Below are positions 7,361-15,077 of a stretch of 55,302 bases of DNA, one piece after another. The notes beneath the pieces are model-generated. The model was not told where the DNA came from, ran no database searches, and saw only the letters and a list, made by a program, of their open reading frames with translations. Position 1 is the first letter of the stretch; every line of letters starts with the position of its first letter. Position numbers and translations under genes: made by a program. Source of the stretch: JBFXDI01 sp050181295 (GTDB lineage: Bacteria > Pseudomonadota > Alphaproteobacteria > Rhizobiales > Aestuariivirgaceae); contig JBFXDI010000007.1 of the NCBI GenBank assembly GCA_050181295.1, forward strand, positions 1 through 55,302, written 5' to 3'.

Positions 7361-8023
7361 CTACTTCCCAGGCTGCGGAACGAGCCGAATGTAAGGCTTG
7401 GGCGACTTCCAGCCGCCGGGGAACTTCTCCTTCGCCGCCTCGTCCGAGACCGAGCCGGCGATGATCACGTCCTCGCCCTGCTTCCAGTTGGCGGGGGTCG
7501 CGACCGAGTTTTTCGCCGTGAGCTGCAGCGAGTCGATCACCCGCACGATCTCGTCGAAGTTGCGGCCCGTGGTCATCGGATAGGTGAGGATCAGCTTGAT
7601 CTTCTTGTCCGGTCCGATGATGAAGACGTTGCGCACGGTGGCGTTGTCGGCGGGCGTGCGGTCCTTGGCATTGCCGGTGGCGTTCGGGTGGATCATGCCA
7701 TAGAGCTTCGCTACCTTGAGCTCTGGATCGCCGATCATCGGATAGTTCACGTCGGCCCCGGTGACATCCTTGATGTCGCTCTTCCAGCGGTTGTGGTCGT
7801 CCACGGAATCGACCGAGATTCCGATGAGTTTCACCTTCCGCTTGTCGAACTCGTGCTTCATCTTGGCCATTGTGCCGAGCTCGGTTGTGCAGACGGGCGT
7901 GAAATCCTTGGGATGCGACACGAGCACCACCCAGCCGTCGCCCAAGTAGTCGTGGAGCTTGAGCTTGCCTTCGGTGGTTTCGGCTTCGAAATCCGGGGCG
8001 ACATCGCCGAGTTGCAGTGCCAT
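7361..8023 (-). CDS. 1-Cys peroxiredoxin (Prx6 family)
   Basis: A 220-residue peroxiredoxin beginning MALQLGDVAPDFEAETTEG. The peroxidatic Cys is residue 45 in HPKDFTPVCTTELG. There is no second conserved cysteine, and the long C-terminal part (residues about 165-220, with WKQGEDVIIAGSVSDEAAKEKFP) is that of the Prx6 dimer arm. It reduces hydrogen and organic peroxides. In 1-Cys enzymes the sulfenic acid is resolved by an outside thiol such as glutathione. The start at 8023 has GGAGG just upstream. The open frame continues upstream, but in a composition unlike this family. It is divergent from the GFA gene, so its promoter lies in 8024-8179. Confidence 0.94.
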   Translation of the reverse strand: MALQLGDVAPDFEAETTEGKLKLHDYLGDGWVVLVSHPKDFTPVCTTELGTMAKMKHEFDKRKVKLIGISVDSVDDHNRWKSDIKDVTGADVNYPMIGDPELKVAKLYGMIHPNATGNAKDRTPADNATVRNVFIIGPDKKIKLILTYPMTTGRNFDEIVRVIDSLQLTAKNSVATPANWKQGEDVIIAGSVSDEAAKEKFPGGWKSPKPYIRLVPQPGK

Positions 8024-8179
8024 CTGAGCCTCCTGATGATGCATGAAGCGCTTGGGAACGCCTTGGGAAGGGAGCAAGTCGTTCGTAATATAGAACGAGC
8101 GGGCCGAAGCGTCCAGCAAGTCCGGGCTTTCAAGGGGGTCGCTGCTTTGCGATTGTGCATGCAAGGAGGATTTTGAACG

Positions 8180-8590
8180 ATGACCGAGAACACCACCGCC
8201 GCCTGCGCCTGCGGGCAGCTCCGGGTCACCCTGTCGGGGCCGATGGGACCGGTAAGCGCCTGCTGTTGCGATGAGTGCCGCAAGAACACGGGCGGCGCCT
8301 ACGGGCTCTTCGCGGGATGGCCGAATTCCGCCCTGGTCTCGATAGAGGGCGACCGCAAGGCCTACCGCCGCAGCTCGGCATCGGGACGCTGGATCGAGTC
8401 CTGGTTCTGCCCGGCCTGCGGGAGCACAGTCTACTGGTACGGCGAGGCTGTTCCCGACGAGATCGGGATATCGCTCGGCACCCTCCCTGATCCCGGAAAC
8501 GCCGCTCCGGCAGACGTCTACTGGGCGGCGAACCGGGCGGATTGGGTATCCTTCCCGACTTCCTCGAAGCTGCACGACAGCCAGCCCTGA
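8180..8590 (+). CDS. GFA (CENP-V/GFA) family zinc protein
   Basis: The 136-residue protein shows the GFA zinc scaffold: Cys9-x-Cys11 (ACACGQLR), a second cluster CCCDECRKNTGGAYG with Cys28-30 and Cys33, and Cys77/Cys80 in WFCPACGSTVYW. The family is named after the glutathione-dependent formaldehyde-activating enzyme Gfa. Most members have no proven reaction, and catalysis by Gfa itself has been questioned, so only the fold is safe. AAGGAGGA lies before the ATG at 8180. It is monocistronic and divergent from the peroxiredoxin gene. Confidence 0.88.
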   Translation: MTENTTAACACGQLRVTLSGPMGPVSACCCDECRKNTGGAYGLFAGWPNSALVSIEGDRKAYRRSSASGRWIESWFCPACGSTVYWYGEAVPDEIGISLGTLPDPGNAAPADVYWAANRADWVSFPTSSKLHDSQP

Positions 8591-8676
8591 GACTAGGCCT
8601 TCCGCCGGGATCCAACCGTTAGTTCTGCTGCCCTTCCACCTTGTCGGCGCTACGGAAATCCCGTACATTCGACACA

Positions 8677-8739
8677 ATGGAATTCGAGTGGGACGAGAGG
8701 TATGAGCAGGACATCTACTATCACGAGAATGCACCCTGA
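8677..8739 (+). pseudogene. Possible remnant of a BrnT-type toxin start
   Basis: A short frame reads MEFEWDERYEQDIYYHENAP and then stops at TGA. The opening MEFEWDE matches the usual beginning of BrnT ribonuclease toxins (about 90-100 residues), after which similarity ends. It overlaps the HTH gene that starts at 8702; genes of that type often follow BrnT. The rest of the toxin is absent in all frames here. Seven matching residues are weak evidence on their own, so this is an inference from motif plus context. Confidence 0.35.
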
Positions 8740-9079
8740 CGGCCGAATGACACGCGTCCAGGGCGACGGAAGCGAAAAAGACCTCGACGCCGCTATGCCG
8801 ATGGAAACGGCCCGTGCCGGATCGGCGGACGATCCCGAGAATCCTCCACTCACCCCGGATCGGTTGCGTCGGCTGAGACGGGTTCCCCGGGTAAAGACGC
8901 TCCGGCGCGCACTCCAGCTTACCCAAGAGGAGTTCGCCGAGCGCTACCAGATACCGGTCGGCACCCTGCGCGACTGGGAGCAAGGTCGATCCGAGCCCGA
9001 TGCACCCGCACGGGCCTATCTACGGGTCATCGCGAGTGTGCCCGACGTCGTCCGCCGTGCGTTGACCTCGCGGAACTGA
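8702..9079 (+). CDS. HTH (XRE-like) antitoxin-type regulator
   Basis: The 125-residue protein has a variable N-terminus (HPDGRMTRVQGDGSEKD), a linker DPENPPLTPDRLRRLRRVPRV, and a C-terminal helix-turn-helix: LRRALQLTQEEFAERYQIPVGTLRDWEQGRSEPDAPARAYLRVI. This HTH type (TLRDWEQG) is typical of antitoxins and autorepressors of type II toxin-antitoxin loci, including partners of BrnT or HigB-like toxins. No intact toxin gene is adjacent: the DNA before it holds only a short BrnT-like start, and the next gene is a convergent oxidoreductase. It may act as an orphan repressor. The ATG at 8702 is preceded closely by GAGAGG. Confidence 0.8.
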   Translation: MSRTSTITRMHPDGRMTRVQGDGSEKDLDAAMPMETARAGSADDPENPPLTPDRLRRLRRVPRVKTLRRALQLTQEEFAERYQIPVGTLRDWEQGRSEPDAPARAYLRVIASVPDVVRRALTSRN

Positions 9080-9112
9080 GCGCCGCCACACCAGATCGGG
9101 GAGGAGGCGGGA

Positions 9113-11566
9113 TCAGGCGCGGATACGCTCGTTCTTCGGGTCGTAGAAGGGCTGGAACTGGACTTCGGCTGGCACGCGCTCCCAGGCGACCTCGATCTCC
9201 CACTTGCCGGCCTTAAGCCAGTCCTCGCTGACACCCTCCTCGTTGCGGACGTAGCCCAACGCCAGCGGCCGCCCGACGCGATGGCCGAAGGCACCGGAGG
9301 TGGTCGAGCCCACGATGACGCCGTCGCGGTAGATCGGCTCTTCGTGGTAGAGGAGCGGCCCCGTCGGCCCGCCGTCAGCGATGGCGAGCGCCACCATCCG
9401 CTTCGGCTTGACGTTGCGCTCGCGCTGCCGAAGCACGGCGTCACGGCCGATGAAATCCGGTTTCTTCCAGCCGACGACGAAGCCGAGGCCTGCCTCGACG
9501 GGCGTATCCTCCTCGCCGATGTCATGGCCCCAGTGCCGGTAGCCCTTCTCCATGCGGGCATTGTTCATGCCGTGCATGCCGGCGGGCTTCAGCCCGAACT
9601 CCGCTCCGGCCTCGACCAGGGTGTCGAAGACATGCGCCGCGAACTCCGCCGGGATGTATAGCTCCCAGCCGAGCTCTCCCACATAGGTGATGCGGCTCGC
9701 GCGCAGGCGGGCATAGCCGATCTCGATCTCCTGGGAGCGGCCGAAGGGGAAGGCGCCGTTGGAGAAATCCTCGCCCGACAGCTTCTGGAGCAGCGCGCGG
9801 GATTTGGGGCCCATGAGGCCGAGCATCGGCAGGCCGGAGGTCACGTCCGTCGCCACGCAGCGCGCATTCCCGATATGGCGCTTCAGCCAGGCAAAATCCC
9901 GGATCTGCGCCGCGCCCGCCGTCACGACCATGTATTCGGTCTCCGACAGCCGGGTGACCGTGAGATCGGCCTCGATGCCGCCCCGCTCGTTCAGCCACTG
10001 GGTATAGACGATGCGGCCGGGCTCCACGTCCATCTCGTTGGCGCTGATCCGGTTGAGCACCTTGCAGGCGTCAGGCCCCTCGACCCGGAACTTGGCGAAG
10101 CTCGTCTGGTCGAAGAGGGCGACGTGATCCTTGAGCGCGTCCGCCTCCGCCTGCGCATGGGGAAACCAGTTCTGCCGGCGGTAGGAGTATTCATATTCGG
10201 GCTTCACGCCCTGGGGCGCGAACCAGTTCGGCCGCTCCCAGCCGGAAACCTCGCCCATGCAGGCGCCGAGCTTTACAAGGCGGTCGTGAAAGGGCGAGCG
10301 CCGGACGCCACGCGCCGTCTCCACCTGCCGGTATGGCCAGTGCATGGCATAGAGGAGCCCCAAGGTCTCCGTCGTGCGGTCCTTGAGATAGCGGCTGTTG
10401 GTCTGGAAGGGATGCACGCGACGGATGTCCACGTCCGCCATGTCGAGCGGCGGATGGCCTACCTTGATCCAGTCCGCGAGCACCCGGCCGGCGCCGCCCG
10501 AGGACTGGATGCCGATCGAGTTGAAGCCGCAGGCAACGTAGAGATCCCGCTTGAACGGCGCCTCGCCGAGATAGTAGCGGTCGTCGGGCGTGAAGCTTTC
10601 CGGGCCGTTGAAGAAGAGCGCGATGCCGGCGCTCTCGAGTAGAGGCACGCGGGAGACGGCCTTTTCCAGCACCGGTTCGAAATGCTCGTAGTCCGGGGGA
10701 AGCGTCTCGAACTCGAAATTCTCCGGGATGCCGTCCATGCCCCATGGCTTGGCATCGGGCTCGAAGGCCCCGATCATGAGTTTTCCGGCATCCTCCTTGT
10801 AGTAGGCCCACTCGTCCGGGATGCGGAAGACCGGCATGTTGCGCGGAAGCTCGGCCACCGGCTCCGTCACAATGTAGAAATGCTCCGCCGCATGCAGCGG
10901 CAGATGCACGCCGACCGAGAGGCCGAGGTCGCGCGACCACATGCCCCCGGCGATCACCACCTTGTCGGCATGGACGGTGCCGGCTTGCGTCTCGACGCCC
11001 GTGGCCTTGTCGCCTTCCATGAGAATGCGGGTGACGGCGGTGTCCTCAAAGATTTTGGCGCCCTTCTGGCGGGCGCCCGCGGCATAGGCCTGGGTGACGT
11101 CGATGGGATTGACCTGCCCGTCATTCGGCAGATGCACGCCGCCCACGACCCCTTCGATGTTGATGTGCGGCAGTCGCTCCTTGATCTCGCCAGGCGTGAT
11201 GACCCGCACTTCCAGCCCGAAATTGCGGCCCATCGAGGCGCCGCGCCTGAACTCCTCGAACCGGCCCTCGCTGAGCGCGACCGAGACGGACCCGTTCTGC
11301 TTGAAGCCGGTCGCCTGCCCCGTTTCCGCCTCGAGCCCCTTGAAGAGCTCGGTCGTGTACTTGGCGAGCTCGGTCAGGTTGCGGGTGGCGCGAAGCTGGC
11401 CAACCAGCCCGGCCGCGTGCCAGGTCGTGCCGCTGGTGAGCTTCTTCCGCTCCAGCAGCACCACGTTCGTGATGCCGATCCTGGTCAGGTGATAGGCGAT
11501 CGAGCATCCGATGATGCCGCCTCCGACGATCACGACATCGGCGCGGGCGGGAAGAGACTTGGCCAT
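9113..11566 (-). CDS. FAD-dependent dehydrogenase with GcvT domain (dimethylglycine/sarcosine dehydrogenase-like)
   Basis: A large protein of 817 residues. The N-terminal DAO-type FAD domain has VVIVGGGIIGCSIAYHL (residues 11-27). The motif TSGTTWHAAGL carries His50, equivalent to the His that binds FAD covalently in mammalian dimethylglycine and sarcosine dehydrogenases. Residues about 400-460 form an FAO_M linker. The rest is a GcvT aminomethyltransferase-like domain with a C-terminal barrel (PTGPLLYHEEPI, GAFGHRVGRPLALGYV). Such enzymes demethylate N-methylated amines and pass the C1 unit to tetrahydrofolate. The substrate is not fixed by sequence; choline/betaine breakdown or osmolyte use is likely. 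It is monocistronic. Confidence 0.9.
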   Translation of the reverse strand: MAKSLPARADVVIVGGGIIGCSIAYHLTRIGITNVVLLERKKLTSGTTWHAAGLVGQLRATRNLTELAKYTTELFKGLEAETGQATGFKQNGSVSVALSEGRFEEFRRGASMGRNFGLEVRVITPGEIKERLPHINIEGVVGGVHLPNDGQVNPIDVTQAYAAGARQKGAKIFEDTAVTRILMEGDKATGVETQAGTVHADKVVIAGGMWSRDLGLSVGVHLPLHAAEHFYIVTEPVAELPRNMPVFRIPDEWAYYKEDAGKLMIGAFEPDAKPWGMDGIPENFEFETLPPDYEHFEPVLEKAVSRVPLLESAGIALFFNGPESFTPDDRYYLGEAPFKRDLYVACGFNSIGIQSSGGAGRVLADWIKVGHPPLDMADVDIRRVHPFQTNSRYLKDRTTETLGLLYAMHWPYRQVETARGVRRSPFHDRLVKLGACMGEVSGWERPNWFAPQGVKPEYEYSYRRQNWFPHAQAEADALKDHVALFDQTSFAKFRVEGPDACKVLNRISANEMDVEPGRIVYTQWLNERGGIEADLTVTRLSETEYMVVTAGAAQIRDFAWLKRHIGNARCVATDVTSGLPMLGLMGPKSRALLQKLSGEDFSNGAFPFGRSQEIEIGYARLRASRITYVGELGWELYIPAEFAAHVFDTLVEAGAEFGLKPAGMHGMNNARMEKGYRHWGHDIGEEDTPVEAGLGFVVGWKKPDFIGRDAVLRQRERNVKPKRMVALAIADGGPTGPLLYHEEPIYRDGVIVGSTTSGAFGHRVGRPLALGYVRNEEGVSEDWLKAGKWEIEVAWERVPAEVQFQPFYDPKNERIRA

Positions 11567-11668
11567 GCGGTGGCACCCCTGCTGAAACCTGTGGCGGCAG
11601 TGGTAAAGCCAAAAAACGGGGCGCCAGTCAAATCGCGAGGGCCGATAGGCGGTATAGGCTGCGGCGCA

Positions 11669-11699
11669 CCCGCCGCCGGAACGGGCGTCCGGCGGCGGG
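11669..11699 (-). terminator. Stem-loop downstream of the PepSY gene
   Basis: A perfect 11-bp stem, CCCGCCGCCGG at 11669-11679 with CCGGCGGCGGG at 11689-11699, closes a 9-nt loop. It starts 20 bp after the stop of the minus-strand PepSY gene at 11719. There is no following T run, so it is not a textbook intrinsic terminator, but it can stop or protect the transcript. Confidence 0.6.
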
Positions 11700-11718
11700 C
11701 ATGCGGGCTAGTACCAGC

Positions 11719-11994
11719 TCAGTCGTCGTCCTCGACGTGGACGATGGCGCCGCTGATCGGGTGCAGCAGGATGTCCACCTTCTTGCCGCTCTTGTCGCGG
11801 GCGTCGATCTCGTAGCAGCCGTCGTCGGCCTCGATCTTGTAGGCATCATAGCCGTGCCCGGCGGCTGCGGCCTTGGCCTGGTCGACGCTCATCCAGCTCG
11901 CACGGGGCTCCGATGTGCAGCGCATGTCGTCGTCGGCCAGGGCCGGCGTCACGGCGGCAAGCGTCAGTGCGATGGCGGCGAGTGCGGTCTTCAT
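11719..11994 (-). CDS. Periplasmic PepSY-domain protein (FeuN-like)
   Basis: This 91-residue protein has a signal peptide (MKTALAAIALTLAAVTPALA, cleavage near residue 20). A small PepSY domain follows: WMSVDQAKAAAAGHGYDAYKIEADDGCYEIDARDKSGKKVDILLHPISGAI, ending in Asp residues. Two cysteines (MRCTSE and DGCYEI) could form a disulfide. AAGGAGA precedes the ATG at 11994. It is divergent from a second PepSY gene and a PhoP/PhoQ-like pair. In Sinorhizobium a small periplasmic protein, FeuN, encoded beside FeuPQ restrains that system. The present protein has similar size, location and context, so a signalling role is a reasonable inference, not proven. Confidence 0.85.
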   Translation of the reverse strand: MKTALAAIALTLAAVTPALADDDMRCTSEPRASWMSVDQAKAAAAGHGYDAYKIEADDGCYEIDARDKSGKKVDILLHPISGAIVHVEDDD

Positions 11995-12060
11995 TCTCGT
12001 TCTCCTTATGTGTCGGAACCGGAGCTCCGCTGTTGACGGGTCGCAGGATGCAGGGAGCCG

Positions 12061-12101
12061 GCTGACAGGCCGCTGAGGCCCGATGTCAGCGGGCTGTCAG
12101 C
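12061..12101. promoter_or_regulatory. Tandem response-regulator half-sites between divergent PepSY genes
   Basis: TGTCAGC occurs at 12084-12090 and again at 12095-12101, an 11-bp period. The same half-site in reverse (GCTGACA) is at 12061-12067. Direct repeats spaced by 10-11 bp are the usual binding pattern of OmpR/PhoB-family regulators, one of which is encoded just downstream. The block lies between the divergent PepSY genes, so it could control both sides and make the system self-regulating. Binding is inferred from spacing only. Confidence 0.5.
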
Positions 12102-12123
12102 TTGGATTCCCCATCGTTCCCAC

Positions 12124-12489
12124 ATGAAATGCGACGATCCAAGAGCTGCGGACGGCCTGAAGGCGACCCGCCGAAGCCTGCTTGCAATCGCTTGCGGCTG
12201 TGCGGCGATGGTTCTTTCCGGCCCCGCGCTGGCGGATGACGACGACGATGATGACGATGACGACCACGACGAGGCGCGGGAAGCGGTGAAGCGCGGGGAT
12301 GCCCTGCCGCTCGAGAAGATCCTTCCCGTCGTGAAGGAGGCGGTGCCGGGCAAGGTTCTGGGCCTCAAGATCGAACATGACGACGGCAGGTTGGTTTACG
12401 AATTCAAGGTCTTGACCCCGGCCGGCGCCTACTACGAGATCGAGGTGGACGCCCGGACCGGGAAGGTCCTCGATATCGAGCGGAAGTGA
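12124..12489 (+). CDS. PepSY-domain protein with Asp-rich run
   Basis: The 121-residue protein begins with an export signal containing TRRSLLAIACGCAAMVLSGPA, which looks twin-arginine-like but could be Sec. A run of ten aspartates follows (residues about 39-48, ending DDHDEAREA). The C-terminal PepSY (COG3212-type) domain reads ILPVVKEAVPGKVLGLKIE and YEFKVLTPAGAYYEIEVDARTGKVLDIE. The Asp run could bind Ca, Mg or other cations in the periplasm. The stop codon overlaps the start of the response-regulator gene (TGATG), which implies translational coupling, so it is the first gene of the three-gene signalling operon. Confidence 0.88.
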   Translation: MKCDDPRAADGLKATRRSLLAIACGCAAMVLSGPALADDDDDDDDDDHDEAREAVKRGDALPLEKILPVVKEAVPGKVLGLKIEHDDGRLVYEFKVLTPAGAYYEIEVDARTGKVLDIERK

Positions 12490-13151
12490 TGCGCATTCTC
12501 GTGGTGGAGGACGAGCCGGCGGTGGCGGGGCATATCGCGCGCTCGCTCGAGGCTGCGGGCTTTCTCGTGGAAAAGGCGGCGGACGGCGAGGACGCCTGGT
12601 TCCGGGGCGATACCGAGGACTATGCCGCTGTCGTGCTTGACCTCGGCCTGCCCAGGATCGACGGTGTGACCGTGCTCAAGCGGTGGCGCGAGGCCGGCCG
12701 GACGATGCCGGTCGTGGTGCTGACCGCGCGCGGCAGCTGGAAGGAGCGCGTGGAAGGCATCAACGCCGGCGCCGACGACTATCTGGGGAAGCCCTTCGAG
12801 CCCGAGGAGCTGGTGGCGCGGCTGCGGGCGGTGCTGCGCCGCACGGCGGGGCTGGCCACGCCCGACATCACGGTCGGCCCGGTGCGGCTCGATCCCCGCT
12901 CCATGGAGGTGCGGGTCGAGGGCGTTCCCGTTCCCTTGTCCCCGCTCGAATACCGGGCCTTGAGCCTGCTCCTGCACCGGAAGGGAAGCATCGTTTCCTT
13001 CCGCGAGCTCTACGAGCATGTCTACGGGCCGGAAGAGCCCTCCAGCAACACGCTCGAAACCCTGGTCGGCCGGCTGAGGCGCAAGCTCGGGGTGCCTCTC
13101 ATCGAGACGCGGCGGGGCGCCGGCTACATGGTGCGGGGCGAGGAGGCATGA
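12489..13151 (+). CDS. OmpR-family response regulator (PhoP/FeuP-like)
   Basis: A 220-residue regulator. The receiver domain starts MRILVVEDEP, with acidic residues at 8-9, phosphoacceptor Asp51 in VVLDLGLP, Thr79 (VVVLTARG) and Lys101 (YLGKPFEP). A winged-helix DNA-binding domain follows (residues about 128-218, with LSPLEYRALSLLLHRKG and ETLVGRLRRKLG, ending IETRRGAGYMV). I chose the ATG at 12489. A GTG three bases earlier would also be in frame. The gene overlaps the preceding PepSY gene by one base and the kinase gene by four (ATGA). It probably binds the tandem half-sites at 12084-12101. Confidence 0.94.
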   Translation: MRILVVEDEPAVAGHIARSLEAAGFLVEKAADGEDAWFRGDTEDYAAVVLDLGLPRIDGVTVLKRWREAGRTMPVVVLTARGSWKERVEGINAGADDYLGKPFEPEELVARLRAVLRRTAGLATPDITVGPVRLDPRSMEVRVEGVPVPLSPLEYRALSLLLHRKGSIVSFRELYEHVYGPEEPSSNTLETLVGRLRRKLGVPLIETRRGAGYMVRGEEA

Positions 13152-14512
13152 GCTCTCGCTCCCTCCGGGCGAGGCTGCTGCTCCTTTCGGGCGTCACCAT
13201 CATCGCGGCCCTGGGTCTCATCGGCCTCGTGCTGTTCTGGGTCTTCGACCGGCAGGTTCACGACCGCGCCGTCGAAAACCTCACGCATCAGCTCGAGCAG
13301 CTTGCGGCCGTTTTCAGCCTTGGACCGGACGGCAAGCCACGGCTCGAGCGGCAGCTCTCGGACCCACGCTATGCGCAGCCTCTGAGCGGACTCTATTGGG
13401 AGGTGGCGCATGACGGGGGACCCGTCCTCAGGTCCCGCTCGCTCTGGGATTCGGAGATTCCCCTGCCTTCCGAAGCCGGCGCCGAGGAGCCGAAGGCTCA
13501 CGAAGCGCCCGGCCCAGGCGGAAGCCGGCTGCTCACGCTGTCGAGGATCGTGAGCCTGCAGGGTCTCGACGGCGCCCCAAGAGATTATCGGCTGCTGGTG
13601 GCGCTCGACACGGCCGACATGGACCAGGACCGGATCGAACTCGCCCGCATCCTCTTCTTGGGTCTCGCCCTCACCTGCCTCGCCTTCCTTGCTCTGTCCT
13701 GGCTCCAGATCACGGTCGGCCTCAAGCCTCTCGACGCCATCCGAAAGGAACTCGGCAAGGTCGGCGACGGCGGCGCCGAGAAACTTGCTGATGAAACTTT
13801 TCCAGCCGAGGTCCGGCCATTGGCGCAGGAGATCAACGCCCTGCTCGATCAGCAAAGGGCAGCCATCGACCGTGCCCGCCGCCGCTCGGGCGATCTCGCC
13901 CACGGACTGAAGACCCCGCTCGCTGCCATAGGGGCCCATTCGGCCGAGCTTTCGGAACGGGGTGAAAGGGCCTTGGCGGAGGCGATCCGGCATCAGGTCG
14001 AGAGCATGCGCCGCCATGTCGAGCGCGAGCTTGCCGTCGCGCGGAGCGTGGGCGGTCAGCGCGGTCTGGCGGGAACGGTCCGGCCGGCGCTGGAAGTCGC
14101 CGGCATCGTCGAGGTTCTGCGCAGGCTTCCGGGCGACGAGCGCCTCGCCTGGTCGATCACCGGCGACCAGCAGGCGGAAGCGCGCATGGACCCGGCGGAT
14201 TTCTCCGAAGTGGCCGGCAACCTCCTCGACAACGCGCGCAAATGGGCCAGATCGCGCATCGAGATCGACATCCGCGAGGAGAATGGCCGCATCACTATCC
14301 GCGTCGCGGACGACGGGCCGGGGATTGAAGGGACCGACCATGCTCGCGCCCTTGAGCGCGGGCAGCGTCTGGACGAGGCCGTTCAGGGACATGGCCTCGG
14401 TCTGTCCATCGTGCGCGAGTTGCTCGAGACCTACGAGACGGAGCTGAGCCTCGGCCGCAGTGCGCTTGGCGGCCTCGAGGCGCGCTTCGATCTGCCGGCG
14501 GCGAAACGCTGA
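13148..14512 (+). CDS. Sensor histidine kinase (PhoQ/FeuQ-like)
   Basis: The 454-residue membrane kinase has a first membrane helix at about 10-33 and a periplasmic sensor region of about 130 residues. A second helix lies at about 168-189 and is followed by a HAMP-like linker. The DHp domain has phospho-His at about 252 in DLAHGLKTPLAAI, a PhoQ-like H box. The ATPase domain has NLLDNARKW (Asn near 362), VADDGPGIEG and GHGLGLSIV. It overlaps the regulator gene by 4 bp. The acidic periplasmic part and the PepSY neighbours suggest sensing of cations or envelope state, as in PhoQ and FeuQ. The ligand is not known. Confidence 0.92.
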   Translation: MSSRSLRARLLLLSGVTIIAALGLIGLVLFWVFDRQVHDRAVENLTHQLEQLAAVFSLGPDGKPRLERQLSDPRYAQPLSGLYWEVAHDGGPVLRSRSLWDSEIPLPSEAGAEEPKAHEAPGPGGSRLLTLSRIVSLQGLDGAPRDYRLLVALDTADMDQDRIELARILFLGLALTCLAFLALSWLQITVGLKPLDAIRKELGKVGDGGAEKLADETFPAEVRPLAQEINALLDQQRAAIDRARRRSGDLAHGLKTPLAAIGAHSAELSERGERALAEAIRHQVESMRRHVERELAVARSVGGQRGLAGTVRPALEVAGIVEVLRRLPGDERLAWSITGDQQAEARMDPADFSEVAGNLLDNARKWARSRIEIDIREENGRITIRVADDGPGIEGTDHARALERGQRLDEAVQGHGLGLSIVRELLETYETELSLGRSALGGLEARFDLPAAKR

Positions 14513-14581
14513 ATGCCTTTGCATCGCAAGGGGAGCTGGATTATTGTGGGCTGTTCGGAATAAAGAACGGCAGGCTTGGCC

Positions 14582-14983
14582 ATGTACAAGGGTGACGTCG
14601 CTCCGGCGGAGGCTTTCCAGCGCCTTCAGGAGAATTCCAATGCCTGGCTCGTGGATGTGCGCACGGTGCCCGAATGGGGCTTCGTGGGCGTGCCGAACGT
14701 CGAGCGCCTCGTCCGCATATCCTGGCAGCAGTTTCCGGCCATGCAGGTCGACCCCGGCTTCGTGGAGAAGGTCGAAGGCGCAGGCGTCGGCAAGGACGAC
14801 GAGGTTTTCCTCATCTGCCGCTCCGGGGCGCGCTCGGCCAATGCCGCCGCGGCGCTGACGGCCGCCGGTTTCGCCAATTGCTACAACGTCGCCGAGGGCT
14901 TCGAGGGCGACCGCGACGAGGACGGCCATCGCGGCACCGTCGGGGGATGGAAGGCGGCCGGCCTGCCCTGGATCCAAAGCTAG
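14582..14983 (+). CDS. Rhodanese-like domain protein
   Basis: A single rhodanese domain of 133 residues, with AWLVDVRTVPEWGFVGVP near the start and the active loop FLICRSGARS (Cys79 nucleophile). It ends with the conserved GFEGDRDEDGHRGTVGGWKAAGLPW. Such proteins move sulfane sulfur to thiol acceptors through a cysteine persulfide. It is followed directly by metZ, a pairing common in alphaproteobacteria that suggests a role in sulfur handling. The ATG at 14582 is used; a TTG two codons earlier is possible. Confidence 0.9.
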   Translation: MYKGDVAPAEAFQRLQENSNAWLVDVRTVPEWGFVGVPNVERLVRISWQQFPAMQVDPGFVEKVEGAGVGKDDEVFLICRSGARSANAAAALTAAGFANCYNVAEGFEGDRDEDGHRGTVGGWKAAGLPWIQS

Positions 14984-15004
14984 TCGGGCCCAAATACCTC
15001 GTGG

Positions 15005-15053
15005 TTCGACGGGCTCACCATGAAGCTACGCTCCTCGTCTTGAGCCTGTCGAA
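15005..15053. repeat. TTCGACAGGCTCA-type inverted repeat, copy A
   Basis: TTCGACGGGCTCA at 15005-15017 faces TTGAGCCTGTCGAA at 15040-15053. It lies between the rhodanese stop and the metZ start. A better-conserved copy with a perfect 14-bp stem is at 40219-40269. This kind of dispersed repeat is common in many proteobacterial and actinobacterial chromosomes. Here it forms much of the leader in front of metZ. Confidence 0.75.
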
Positions 15054-15077
15054 AGACAAGTGCAACGGAACGCTTGC

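Noticed and set aside
14984..15077. SAM-type riboswitch before metZ
   Set aside because: The short leader is taken up by the TTCGACAGGCTCA repeat, and no SAM-I or SAM-II core was recognised.
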